A stretch of DNA of 64,000 nucleotides from Nostoc sp. MS1 (GTDB lineage: Bacteria; Cyanobacteriota; Cyanobacteriia; Cyanobacteriales; Nostocaceae). Of this stretch, positions 8,861 through 17,020 are shown in pieces. Made by a program: the position numbers and the translations under genes. The DNA is taken from positions 4,337,501 to 4,401,500 of the forward strand of contig NZ_AP023441.1 in assembly GCF_019976755.1 (NCBI RefSeq), read 5' to 3'. The notes under the pieces are model-generated. The model ran no database searches. It was not told the DNA's origin and saw only the letters and a program-made list of their open reading frames with translations. Each line of letters begins with the position of its first letter. Positions within the stretch are counted from its first letter, which is position 1.

Positions 8861-9587
8861 TGTGCTTGCCTCTTATCGTTTTTTATCAAACCTTGTGGCT
8901 AAAACATTTGCCTTCACCTAGCCGCAGTTGGCAATGTGTGAGGTATGTGATCGTGATTATTGACTATTTCTCTCGAAAAATAAAGGGGTGGTAAATATGC
9001 AAGATGTAGATATTAGCCGTAAAAACTCAATAAATAGAGCAATAAGGTTTATATCCATTTAAGTAGCTATAAATATCTTTTAAAATTAATAAAACAATAT
9101 TTATACTCAAATTAAATAAAAAGAGTAACAAAAGACAAAAAGCTATGTTTCATACAATTTAAGAGTTTTGACAGATTTAATCAACTCTAAAAGCCGCATT
9201 TTAGTGTAATGAGAGCTATCGCCATTAAAATCATGAGTTTGTGGTTAAGAAAAAATCCTCTCTTTGTGGAAGGTACAGTGTACACACAAGTCTGATAATC
9301 CATTATCCATAAGGTTTTTATCTCCCCAAGCTACATTTGAAAAAAGAGGGACTTAGGGGGATAAATCTACATTTTGTTCGTAACTCTAAGATTTGTGTAC
9401 ACTGTATCCTTGTGGGGATAAGTTGATCGCCTTGATGTGAAGTAGAGAATTTATAGCTTTAGCACTCTCAAAATCTCAATAATTTAGGGCGCTCATGATG
9501 CCTACCCAGAAGATAAATAGTTATTGATTAGTTAACAAGCATGATGTTGTAAAAAATTATTAATTTATCAATAAATATGCTCTTAGC
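8861..9587. other. Long chlL upstream region
   Basis: No gene is visible. It must hold the promoter of the chl cluster. It is AT-rich from 9000 to 9200 and contains the inverted-repeat element described at 9270-9410. Confidence 0.5.
9270..9410. mobile_element. Candidate MITE with terminal inverted repeats and 5-bp direct repeats
   Basis: The left end AAGGTACAGTGTACACA (9270-9286) matches the reverse complement of the right end, AGGATACAGTGTACACA (ending at 9410), with only an indel near the tip. The 141-bp unit is flanked by TGTGG on both sides (9265-9269 and 9411-9415), as expected for a target-site duplication. It has no coding capacity, so it would be non-autonomous. The family is not identified. 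Confidence 0.6.
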
Positions 9588-9851
9588 TCATTCCCTACTC
9601 CCCACTGCCTTATCTGCTTCCTCAATTTCTTGCAATGATTGCCAGCCGGCTTGCCACTGGAAACCATCTTGTAACAACTTGGCGTTGAGCCAAAAGCGGA
9701 TTTTGGGGTCACAAGCTGCGACCATCTCGGCATAAACCCATTTACCTTGATTTTTGCGGTTAACTACCTGAAAGTGTCGCCAACCATCTATTTTCTTTGT
9801 TGCTGTCCACTTGGAGCCAACTAGGTAAGGAAATTTCTGTTTTTTAGTCAT
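9588..9851 (-). CDS. TIGR02450-family Trp-rich small protein
   Basis: 87 aa with six tryptophans in the family pattern: KWTATKK, GWRHFQV, GKWVYAEMVA, RFWLN and DGFQWQAGWQSL. This is the conserved small Trp-rich domain found in cyanobacteria and some proteobacteria. Its function is unknown. The last residues (KAVGSRE) are encoded inside a GGGAGT-type short repeat, so the true family domain ends near residue 78 and the tail is repeat-derived. Confidence 0.85.
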   Translation of the reverse strand: MTKKQKFPYLVGSKWTATKKIDGWRHFQVVNRKNQGKWVYAEMVAACDPKIRFWLNAKLLQDGFQWQAGWQSLQEIEEADKAVGSRE

Positions 9852-9992
9852 TAGTCATTAGTCCATAGTCAACAGTCTTGCACTGTGTTTGAAATTTAAC
9901 CACGTTACAGCCTAAGATAACGGCAATTGGCTAATTGAGAATATTTTTTATTCTTACTCATTCATTTTATTTTAATTTCTAATGAGAAATTT

Positions 9993-12275
9993 ATGTCTAC
10001 TCCTAAAAGCGATGGAAAAATAGGAAAACAAGGTTTGGTTGATGAAGTGGTTGATTTGACAAACTGTGACCAAGAACCGATTCATATTCCAGGGTTAGTC
10101 CAACCTCATGGGGTTATTTTAGTATTACAAGACCCTTCCCTAAAAATTATTCAAGTAAGTAGTAATTCGCAAGAAATAATTGGGCAAAAACCAGATAAAT
10201 TGCTAGGCAAACCCCTGTCATACTTATTGGATGTTAAGCAAATTAATAAGATTCAGCAGTGTTTGAGCGAAGATTTTGAAAGTATTAATCCCATAAATAT
10301 TTCTATTACAATTTTCAAAAGATCAATTGATTTTGATGGGATTGTGCATCGTTTAGATGAGACAATTATTCTAGAAATAGAGCCACAAAAAGTAAAGGTA
10401 AAAACTAACTTTTTTGACTTTTATAATCAGGTGAAGGGAACAATTACGCGCATTCAGAAAGCACCCACTTTGCTAGAAATGTGCCAAATTGTTGTCAAGG
10501 AAATCCGGCGTATCACTGATTTTGAGCGCGTTATGGTCTACCGCTTTGACCCAGAAGGTGCAGGTAGTGTCATTGCTGAAGATACTGACCAAGAAACACC
10601 TTATCTCGATTTACGCTACCCGGCCTCTGATATTCCCAAGCAAGCCCGACATCTCTACACCCTCAACTGGTTACGCTTGATTCCCGATGCTAACTACCAA
10701 CCTGTTCCTTTAATTCCAACAAATAATCCCATAACTAATCAGCCATTAGATTTAAGTCTAGCGGTGTTGCGGAGTGTGTCTCCAATTCACTTGGAATATA
10801 TGCACAATATGGGCGTGACTGCTTCCATGTCTATTTCTCTGATGCAGAATCAAAAGCTTTGGGGATTAATTGCTTGTCATCATTCATCACCCAAGTATAT
10901 TCCATATAATATTCGCACTGCTTGTGAGTTTATTGGGCAGGTGATGTCTGTAGAACTGGCAAACAAAGAGGCCAGCGAGGACATCGACTACAAAATGCAG
11001 TTAAAGGCTTTGCAAACTCAATTTGTTGAGGCTTTGTCCCAAGCTGAGTATTTATTAGATGGGATGGTGCAACTCAAATCTCAATTACTCCATTTGGTAA
11101 ACGCTACGGGGGCGGTAATTTTCAGTGGTAAGCAGTATATTCATGTAGGTGAAACACCTTCAGAGGGTGAGGTTCAAGCTTTACTCGATTGGATTAAGCC
11201 GCATCTGCGTGAAAGTTTGTTTGAAACCCGATCGCTCTCTCAAGATTATCCCCCAGCCGCGTCGTATGCGGCGATCGCTAGTGGGGTTTTAGCACTAGAA
11301 ATTTCGCGGGTTCATCGTAATTACATTCTCTGGTTCCGTCCAGAGGTGATTCAAACTGTGAATTGGGGTGGTAATCCTAATAAGCCTGTGGAAGTTTCCG
11401 CCGATGGTAGTTTACGCATGTCTCCGCGCAAATCTTTCGATTCGTGGCAAGAAACGGTGCGGGGTCGTGCTTTGCCGTGGAAATCTTGCGAAATTGCCGC
11501 AGTTTCCGAATTACGTAGCTTGATTGTCGGTATTGTGCTACGTCAAGCTGATGAATTAGCTTCGATGAACTTTGAATTACAACGCAGTAATGAAGAACTC
11601 GATTCTTTTGCTTACATTGCTTCCCACGACTTGAAAGAACCACTACGGGGTATTCACAATTACGCTAACTTCTTAATGGAAGATTATGCAGAGGTATTAA
11701 ATGATGATGGGGTAGCGAAGTTGCAAACCCTGGTGCGTTTGACACAACGCATGGAAGACTTGATTAATTCCTTACTGCATTTCTCCCGCTTGGGACGCGC
11801 CGAACTGATGCGACAAACGGTAAACTTGAATGAGTTAGTACAGCAGGCGATCGCCACCTTGACAATTGCCCGACCACAAACTGAAGTAGAATTTCGCATA
11901 CCCCAAACCTTACCCAACTTAGAATGCGATCGCGCCCAAGTTAATGAGCTTTTCACCAACTTGATCAGCAACGCGATTAAATATAATGATAAACCCCAAA
12001 AATGGGTAGAAATCGGCTATATTCAGCAGGAATTACCCTCCCCCATTTTCTACGTCCGTGATAACGGTATCGGTATCTCACCACAACACATTGAGAAAAT
12101 TTTTCAGATTTTCCGCCGTTTACATGGACGCGATGAGTTTGGTGGCGGGACAGGCGCAGGATTAACCATTGCCCGAAAAATTGTGGAACGACATGGAGGC
12201 CGAATTTGGGTAGAATCTACACCAAATCAAGGTAGCACATTTTACTTTACGCTCTCGGCGGAGGAAATCTCTTGA
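9993..12275 (+). CDS. aphB: Bacteriophytochrome (biliverdin-type phytochrome histidine kinase)
   Basis: 760 aa with order PAS - GAF - PHY - HisKA - HATPase. The N-terminal Cys25 (LTNCDQEPIHIPG) sits where bacteriophytochromes attach biliverdin. In the GAF domain the plant/Cph1-type cysteine is absent (SPIHLEYMHNMGV, Leu267, with His266 kept), matching the CphB/AphB class rather than Cph1/AphA. DIP (213-215) and the PHY tongue motif PRKSF (478-482) are present. The kinase core is complete: His545 in ASHDLKEPL, the N-box SNAIKYND, DNGIGI and GTGAGL. It likely acts as a red/far-red sensor autokinase. The downstream response regulator overlaps its stop by four bases, so they are coupled. The symbol is given by class; cphB or bphP are synonyms. 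Confidence 0.93.
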   Translation: MSTPKSDGKIGKQGLVDEVVDLTNCDQEPIHIPGLVQPHGVILVLQDPSLKIIQVSSNSQEIIGQKPDKLLGKPLSYLLDVKQINKIQQCLSEDFESINPINISITIFKRSIDFDGIVHRLDETIILEIEPQKVKVKTNFFDFYNQVKGTITRIQKAPTLLEMCQIVVKEIRRITDFERVMVYRFDPEGAGSVIAEDTDQETPYLDLRYPASDIPKQARHLYTLNWLRLIPDANYQPVPLIPTNNPITNQPLDLSLAVLRSVSPIHLEYMHNMGVTASMSISLMQNQKLWGLIACHHSSPKYIPYNIRTACEFIGQVMSVELANKEASEDIDYKMQLKALQTQFVEALSQAEYLLDGMVQLKSQLLHLVNATGAVIFSGKQYIHVGETPSEGEVQALLDWIKPHLRESLFETRSLSQDYPPAASYAAIASGVLALEISRVHRNYILWFRPEVIQTVNWGGNPNKPVEVSADGSLRMSPRKSFDSWQETVRGRALPWKSCEIAAVSELRSLIVGIVLRQADELASMNFELQRSNEELDSFAYIASHDLKEPLRGIHNYANFLMEDYAEVLNDDGVAKLQTLVRLTQRMEDLINSLLHFSRLGRAELMRQTVNLNELVQQAIATLTIARPQTEVEFRIPQTLPNLECDRAQVNELFTNLISNAIKYNDKPQKWVEIGYIQQELPSPIFYVRDNGIGISPQHIEKIFQIFRRLHGRDEFGGGTGAGLTIARKIVERHGGRIWVESTPNQGSTFYFTLSAEEIS

Positions 12276-12745
12276 ACCGCGATTTAACCTTGTTTGTGCA
12301 GAAAAAGCCGCCACTTTTAGTTGTGGAAGATAGTAATGAAGACTTTGAGGCAGTGCAACGGTTTTTGCAGCGATCGCCCTTGACAATTCCTATCCAGAGG
12401 TGTGTGAACGGGGAGCAAGCCTTGGCGTTTCTTTATCGGACTGGCAACTATAGCGATCGCCAAAAATTCCCCCGTCCTGGCTTGATTTTGCTCGATTTAA
12501 ATCTACCCGGAACCGATGGCAGAGAGGTATTGCGACGCATTAAAGAAGATGATAATTTAAAAACTATTCCAGTTGTAGTATTTACTACCTCTGATAACCC
12601 TAAAGATATTGATGACTGTTACAGATACGGAGTTAACAGTTATATCGTTAAACCGATCAACTTTGAGCAGCTAAAACGGGATGTGCAAACGCTAGTAAAC
12701 TATTGGTTTGAAGTGACAACGCTGCCTGAGCGTTCAGAGGATTAA
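12272..12745 (+). CDS. rcpB: Rcp-type response regulator
   Basis: 157-aa single receiver domain without an output domain. The acidic pocket is VVEDSNED, phospho-acceptor Asp75 lies in LILLDLNLPG, the Thr/Ser switch is in VVFTTSDN, and the conserved Lys is in YIVKPIN. The start is TTG at 12272, overlapping the phytochrome TGA stop (TTGA), with GGAGG about 8 bases upstream; no ATG fits. The length and the CYRYGVNSYIVKP pattern fit the Rcp1/RcpA/RcpB family that takes phosphate from cyanobacterial phytochromes. It is the middle gene of the photoreceptor operon, two bases before the hybrid kinase gene. Confidence 0.9.
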   Translation: MNRDLTLFVQKKPPLLVVEDSNEDFEAVQRFLQRSPLTIPIQRCVNGEQALAFLYRTGNYSDRQKFPRPGLILLDLNLPGTDGREVLRRIKEDDNLKTIPVVVFTTSDNPKDIDDCYRYGVNSYIVKPINFEQLKRDVQTLVNYWFEVTTLPERSED

Positions 12746-12747
12746 TC

Positions 12748-15700
12748 ATGGTTAAAGCTTGGCGTAAAATCCTCATTGTCGATGATTCTCCTGAAGACCG
12801 GGAGATGTACCGACGTTATCTATCGTGCGATCGCGATTACGCCTATAATTTTTTAGAAGCAAATCTAGGAACCCAAGGGCTGGAACTTTGGCAAAAACAC
12901 CAACCCGATGCAGTATTGCTTGATTATAGACTACCTGATTTAGATGGAGTAGAATTTCTTACTCGTTTACAATCATTGACGCAACAGACCTACTTACCCG
13001 TGATTATGGTAACGGGGCAAGGTAATGAAGCGATCGCTGTGCAAGCGATGAAAGCAGGCGCACAGGATTATCTCATCAAAGAACAGATGACCCCGGAAGT
13101 TTTGCAACTAGGGGTGAATGTAGCGATTGAGACGGTACAGCTACGCATCCAACTGCAACAACGCATCGAGCGAGAGCGGTTAGTATCGCAAATTACCCAA
13201 AAAATTCACCAATCTTTAGATTTAGCAGAAATTCTGCAAACGACAGTAACGGAAGTCCGGCAATTTCTTCAGACCGACCGGGTGGTGATTTTCCGATTGC
13301 AGAATGGTTGTGGTATTGTGGCAACTGAATCCGTGGGTTTGGGTTGGACTCCCCTGTTATCTACCACTTACCATGACGCTTGCTTTAACGAAAACTACGT
13401 TGAAGCCTTCCGCCAAGGGTTAGTAACAGCTAAAACCGACATTTATGATGGTAGCGTCAGTTCCTGCCATGCAGAATTACTAGCAAAATTGCAGGTGCGA
13501 GCAAATTTAGTCGTGCCGATTTTGCAGGATAACCAACTATGGGGAATGCTGATTGCCCATCATTGTACAGCACCCCGCCAGTGGCAAACCTTAGAAATTG
13601 ATTTACTCCAAGAATTAGCAACTCATTTAGGTATTGCATTGCGGCAAGCAGAACTGTATCAACAGGCACAGCATGAACTAGTCGAGCGCCGCAGGGTAGA
13701 AGCAGAACTACGAGAGAGCGAAGAACGGTTGCGAGTGGCACTAGAAGCTTCGCGGATGGGAACCTGGGATTGGCATATCCAGACGGGTGTGATTACCTGG
13801 TCGGAGAATTTGGAAGCCTTATTTGGCTTGGCAAAGGGCGAGTTTGATGGCTCCTTTGGGATGTTTGTCGAGCGGATACATCCAGAGGATCGCGATCGCG
13901 TACTCGCAGCCGTAGCTCATGCCGTCGCTACCGGGGAAGATTATGACATTGAATTTCGGGTAGTTTACCCTAACGGCACAATTCGCTGGGCATTGAGCCA
14001 AGGTAAGGTGTTCTATGACCAGAATGGTCAACCACTGAGGATGGCAGGTAATGACATTGATATTACAGAACGCAAACGGTCAGCCCAAGCGCTACGGGAC
14101 AGTGAGCTAAAGTTTCGTCAGTTAGCAGAAAATATTGATGCGGTTTTCTGGATTAAAGAGGTGGATGAGAAGCGTGTCAGCTATGTCAGCCCTGCTTATG
14201 AACTGCTGTGGGGATTGAAGCCGGAGGAATTATATGCAAACCCAAATAACTGGTTTAATTTAATTCATCTTGAAGATCAAGTATCAATTCGTCAAGCTTT
14301 TGAGGAAAAAGCGATCGCTGATCAATTTGATGAAGAGTACCGCATTATTTTACCCAATGGCAAAATTCGCTGGGTTAGAGACAGATGCTTCGGGCTGAAA
14401 AATGAGGCAGGAAAGGTGTATCGCTTTACAGGTATTGCCGAAGACATTACTGAGCGTAAACAACAGGAACTTAACAAGCAATTTCTCAACCAACTAGACT
14501 TGCGGTTGCGTCATCTCCATGATGCGTCAACAATGATGTGGGAAGCAATCAGCAGCCTGGGACAATACCTAAAAGTGAACCGATGCAGCTTAGGCAAGAT
14601 GGATAGGCAACAAGGTATATACATACTAGAGCAAGAGTGGTGTCGAGATGTGGCCAGCAGTGCCGGAACTTACCAACTATCAGATTTTGCCACACTAGAA
14701 TTTCAAACTACATTTGCAGCCAATCAACCCGCGATCGTGCATGATATCATCACAGATCCACGCACAGGTGCTTTTGCCAGTCACTACGCCAGCAACCAAG
14801 TGAGAGCCTTTGTGGCTATTCCCTGTGTCTATCAGGGACAGTTGGCAGCCGTCTTATGTATTTCCTCAACAAAGGCGCGTGTGTGGACTAACGATGAAGT
14901 TATACTACTGCAAGAAAGCGTAGCCCGAATCTGGTCTTTAATTGAGCAAACACGAGCCATGCAGGCATTACGTGACAGCGACGAACGGCTAAACATGGCA
15001 CTCAATGTCACCGGCATGGGGGTATGGGACTGGAACATTAAAACCAACGAGGTGATCTGGTCGCCTCAACACGAAATTTTGTTAGGGTATGCACCAGGAA
15101 AACCCTATCGCACCTATGAAGAGTGGGCGCAACGGGTGCATCCAGAAGACTTAGCCCGTGTCGAAGCTTCTCTACAAGCAACGATGTTGCAAAAAAAGGA
15201 TTATCAGTGTGACTACCGTGTAATTTGGCCAAATGGTAGCATCCAATGGCTGACAGCTTTGGGGCGATATATCTATGACTCAGAAGGTCAAGCGGTACGA
15301 ATGCACGGTGTTTTGTTTGATACTACAAATAGCAAACAAGCCCAAATCGAACGCGATCGCCTCTTAGAACAGGAGAAAGCAGCCAGAGCCGAAGCTGAAC
15401 GTGCTAACCGAATTAAAGATGAGTTTTTAGCCGTTCTTTCCCACGAATTGCGATCGCCCCTGAACCCGATTCTAGGTTGGGCAAAACTACTACAACACCG
15501 CAAGTTTGACCCCCAGAAAACAGCCTCAGCCCTAGCCACCATCGAACGCAATGCCTACATCCAAACCCAACTAATCGATGACCTGCTGGATGTTGCCAAG
15601 ATTTTACGCGGTAAATTTAGCATGGATGAAACTCCCGTCAATTTAGTCATGGTGATTGAGGGAGCGCTAGACACCGTAAGAACATCAGCCGTTGCCAAAT

Positions 15701-16512
15701 CTATCTTCCTGCATCCAGTCCTAGCCCCAGTTGGGCAGGTTTCAGGCGACTCGGCTCGACTCCAGCAAGTTGTGTGGAACCTGTTGTCTAACGCTATTAA
15801 ATTTACCCCTGAAGGTGGACAGATAGATATTCGCTTAGAGCGAGTGGGCAATCAAGCACAAATTAGCGTTAAGGATACAGGCAAAGGCATCAACCCTGAA
15901 TTTTTACCTTATATCTTTGAGTCGTTCCGCCAAGAAGATGCTTCCACCACTCGTAAGTATGGAGGATTAGGGTTAGGATTAGCGATCGTCAGGCATTTGG
16001 TTGAGGCCCACGGGGGAACCATCCAAGCTGATAGTCCAGGGTTAGGACAGGGGGCAAAGTTTACAGTGTGGTTGCCCTTGTTAGAAACCACAGCCCAGGA
16101 AATTCCACCCGACGAATTAACACCAGAAGCAGATTTAACAGGGATTAAAGTCCTGATTGTTGACGATGAACCCGATGCTCGTGAATTAATTCAAGTAGTG
16201 CTGGAACAATATGGGGCAGAAGTGTTAGCTGCTACTTGTGCAGATGAAGTTTTAGCTTCTTTGCCATCGTTCCAACCCGATGTATTCATCAGCGACATTG
16301 GTATGCCAGACATAGATGGTTACGCCCTCATGCAGCAGGTACGTTCTCTACCACCTGAAAAAAGAGGACAGATAAAAGCGATCGCCCTCTCAGCCTACGC
16401 CAGAGTAGAAGATCAGCAGCGTTCCTTAGCAGTCGGTTTTCAACACCATATGTCCAAACCAGTTGATTTAGACAAGCTGGTACAAACAGTCTTTGAATTA
16501 GCTAGTTCGTAG
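12748..16512 (+). CDS. Hybrid sensor kinase with DXCF cyanobacteriochrome-like GAF domain
   Basis: 1254 aa with order REC (Asp59 in LLDYRLPD), GAF1 (about 140-300), PAS (330-448), PAS (455-572), GAF2 (577-735), PAS (748-870), HisKA (His899 in VLSHELRSPL), HATPase (about 1000-1115, SNAIKFT, DTGKGI, GLGLGLAIV) and REC (Asp1183 in FISDIGMPD). In GAF1, Cys240 (SSCHAELL followed by VRANLVVPI) is in the canonical bilin-binding Cys-His position. Cys212 sits in DACF (210-213), exactly 28 residues earlier, as in DXCF blue/green cyanobacteriochromes. This suggests a second photoreceptor. A REC domain at the N-terminus suggests phosphate input from the phytochrome or Rcp; that is inference. The stop codon lies inside a dispersed GTAGTGAGGACTTTAGTCCTC repeat. 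Confidence 0.9.
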   Translation: MVKAWRKILIVDDSPEDREMYRRYLSCDRDYAYNFLEANLGTQGLELWQKHQPDAVLLDYRLPDLDGVEFLTRLQSLTQQTYLPVIMVTGQGNEAIAVQAMKAGAQDYLIKEQMTPEVLQLGVNVAIETVQLRIQLQQRIERERLVSQITQKIHQSLDLAEILQTTVTEVRQFLQTDRVVIFRLQNGCGIVATESVGLGWTPLLSTTYHDACFNENYVEAFRQGLVTAKTDIYDGSVSSCHAELLAKLQVRANLVVPILQDNQLWGMLIAHHCTAPRQWQTLEIDLLQELATHLGIALRQAELYQQAQHELVERRRVEAELRESEERLRVALEASRMGTWDWHIQTGVITWSENLEALFGLAKGEFDGSFGMFVERIHPEDRDRVLAAVAHAVATGEDYDIEFRVVYPNGTIRWALSQGKVFYDQNGQPLRMAGNDIDITERKRSAQALRDSELKFRQLAENIDAVFWIKEVDEKRVSYVSPAYELLWGLKPEELYANPNNWFNLIHLEDQVSIRQAFEEKAIADQFDEEYRIILPNGKIRWVRDRCFGLKNEAGKVYRFTGIAEDITERKQQELNKQFLNQLDLRLRHLHDASTMMWEAISSLGQYLKVNRCSLGKMDRQQGIYILEQEWCRDVASSAGTYQLSDFATLEFQTTFAANQPAIVHDIITDPRTGAFASHYASNQVRAFVAIPCVYQGQLAAVLCISSTKARVWTNDEVILLQESVARIWSLIEQTRAMQALRDSDERLNMALNVTGMGVWDWNIKTNEVIWSPQHEILLGYAPGKPYRTYEEWAQRVHPEDLARVEASLQATMLQKKDYQCDYRVIWPNGSIQWLTALGRYIYDSEGQAVRMHGVLFDTTNSKQAQIERDRLLEQEKAARAEAERANRIKDEFLAVLSHELRSPLNPILGWAKLLQHRKFDPQKTASALATIERNAYIQTQLIDDLLDVAKILRGKFSMDETPVNLVMVIEGALDTVRTSAVAKSIFLHPVLAPVGQVSGDSARLQQVVWNLLSNAIKFTPEGGQIDIRLERVGNQAQISVKDTGKGINPEFLPYIFESFRQEDASTTRKYGGLGLGLAIVRHLVEAHGGTIQADSPGLGQGAKFTVWLPLLETTAQEIPPDELTPEADLTGIKVLIVDDEPDARELIQVVLEQYGAEVLAATCADEVLASLPSFQPDVFISDIGMPDIDGYALMQQVRSLPPEKRGQIKAIALSAYARVEDQQRSLAVGFQHHMSKPVDLDKLVQTVFELASS

Positions 16513-16536
16513 TGAGGACTTTAGTCCTCTTGCATT
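16508..16536. repeat. Dispersed GTAGTGAGGACTTTAGTCCTC repeat
   Basis: A short palindromic-cored repeat beginning at the stop codon of the hybrid kinase. Related ends occur at 30621-30675, 36701-36905 and 50299-50414. It is followed at about 16571-16612 by a GCG-rich repeat of GTTCCGCTTGCGG type that is also common in this window. Confidence 0.55.
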
Positions 16537-16643
16537 AATACTTTGGCGTTGCTGACAATATTATTTTGAGGCTCACGCATTCGCCGTTAGGCGTTCCGCT
16601 TGCGGTAGGCGCAGAGGCACAAAGAAGAACAGAAGTTATATAT

Positions 16644-16859
16644 ATGGCAAGAGATTTTATGAATCAATCGGCAGTCACTACCGCATCCCCAGATGCGATG
16701 AGTGGTACGTCAGTCTTCGCAAGAACATGAGTACCAGTGGAAACCTTGCTAGATTATTTAAAGGCAGGAGAGTCTATTGATGATTTTTTAGAAGGTTTTC
16801 CTACAGTCAAGCGAGAACAGGTGATTGCTTTTTTAGAAGCAGGAGGTAGGAGGGAATAA
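16644..16859 (+). pseudogene. DUF433 protein gene interrupted by an in-frame stop
   Basis: The frame from the ATG at 16644 reads MARDFMNQ, then PDAMSGTSVFART, a TGA stop at 16728-16730, then VPVETLLDYLKAGESIDDF and FPTVKREQVIAFLEAGG to TAA at 16857-16859. This matches the DUF433 pattern in which an Arg normally precedes VPVETLL, so a single CGA-to-TGA change would explain the break. The N-terminal third is also poorly conserved (AGT is changed to ART). DUF433 proteins are usually antitoxin-like partners of a DUF5615 PIN-like toxin; no such gene follows here. A decayed orphan antitoxin is the simplest reading. Confidence 0.75.
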
Positions 16860-17020
16860 CTGTAGACTGTGGACTAATGACTAATGACCAAATAGAGAAG
16901 TAATACTACTCTCAAAAGACGTGAAGACCGATCCCGCTAGTGCTGCGACTCTCCGTAAAATGACGATAGAGAACAAATTGTTCCATCTGCATTTATAAAT
17001 GGTCGTCCCTCAATCAGCCT
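16860..17020. other. clpB upstream spacer
   Basis: Short heptamer repeats (GTGGACTAATGACTAATGACC) at about 16867-16890 are followed by the presumed clpB leader. No clear heat-shock CIRCE element or strong ribosome site is seen before the ATG. Confidence 0.4.
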
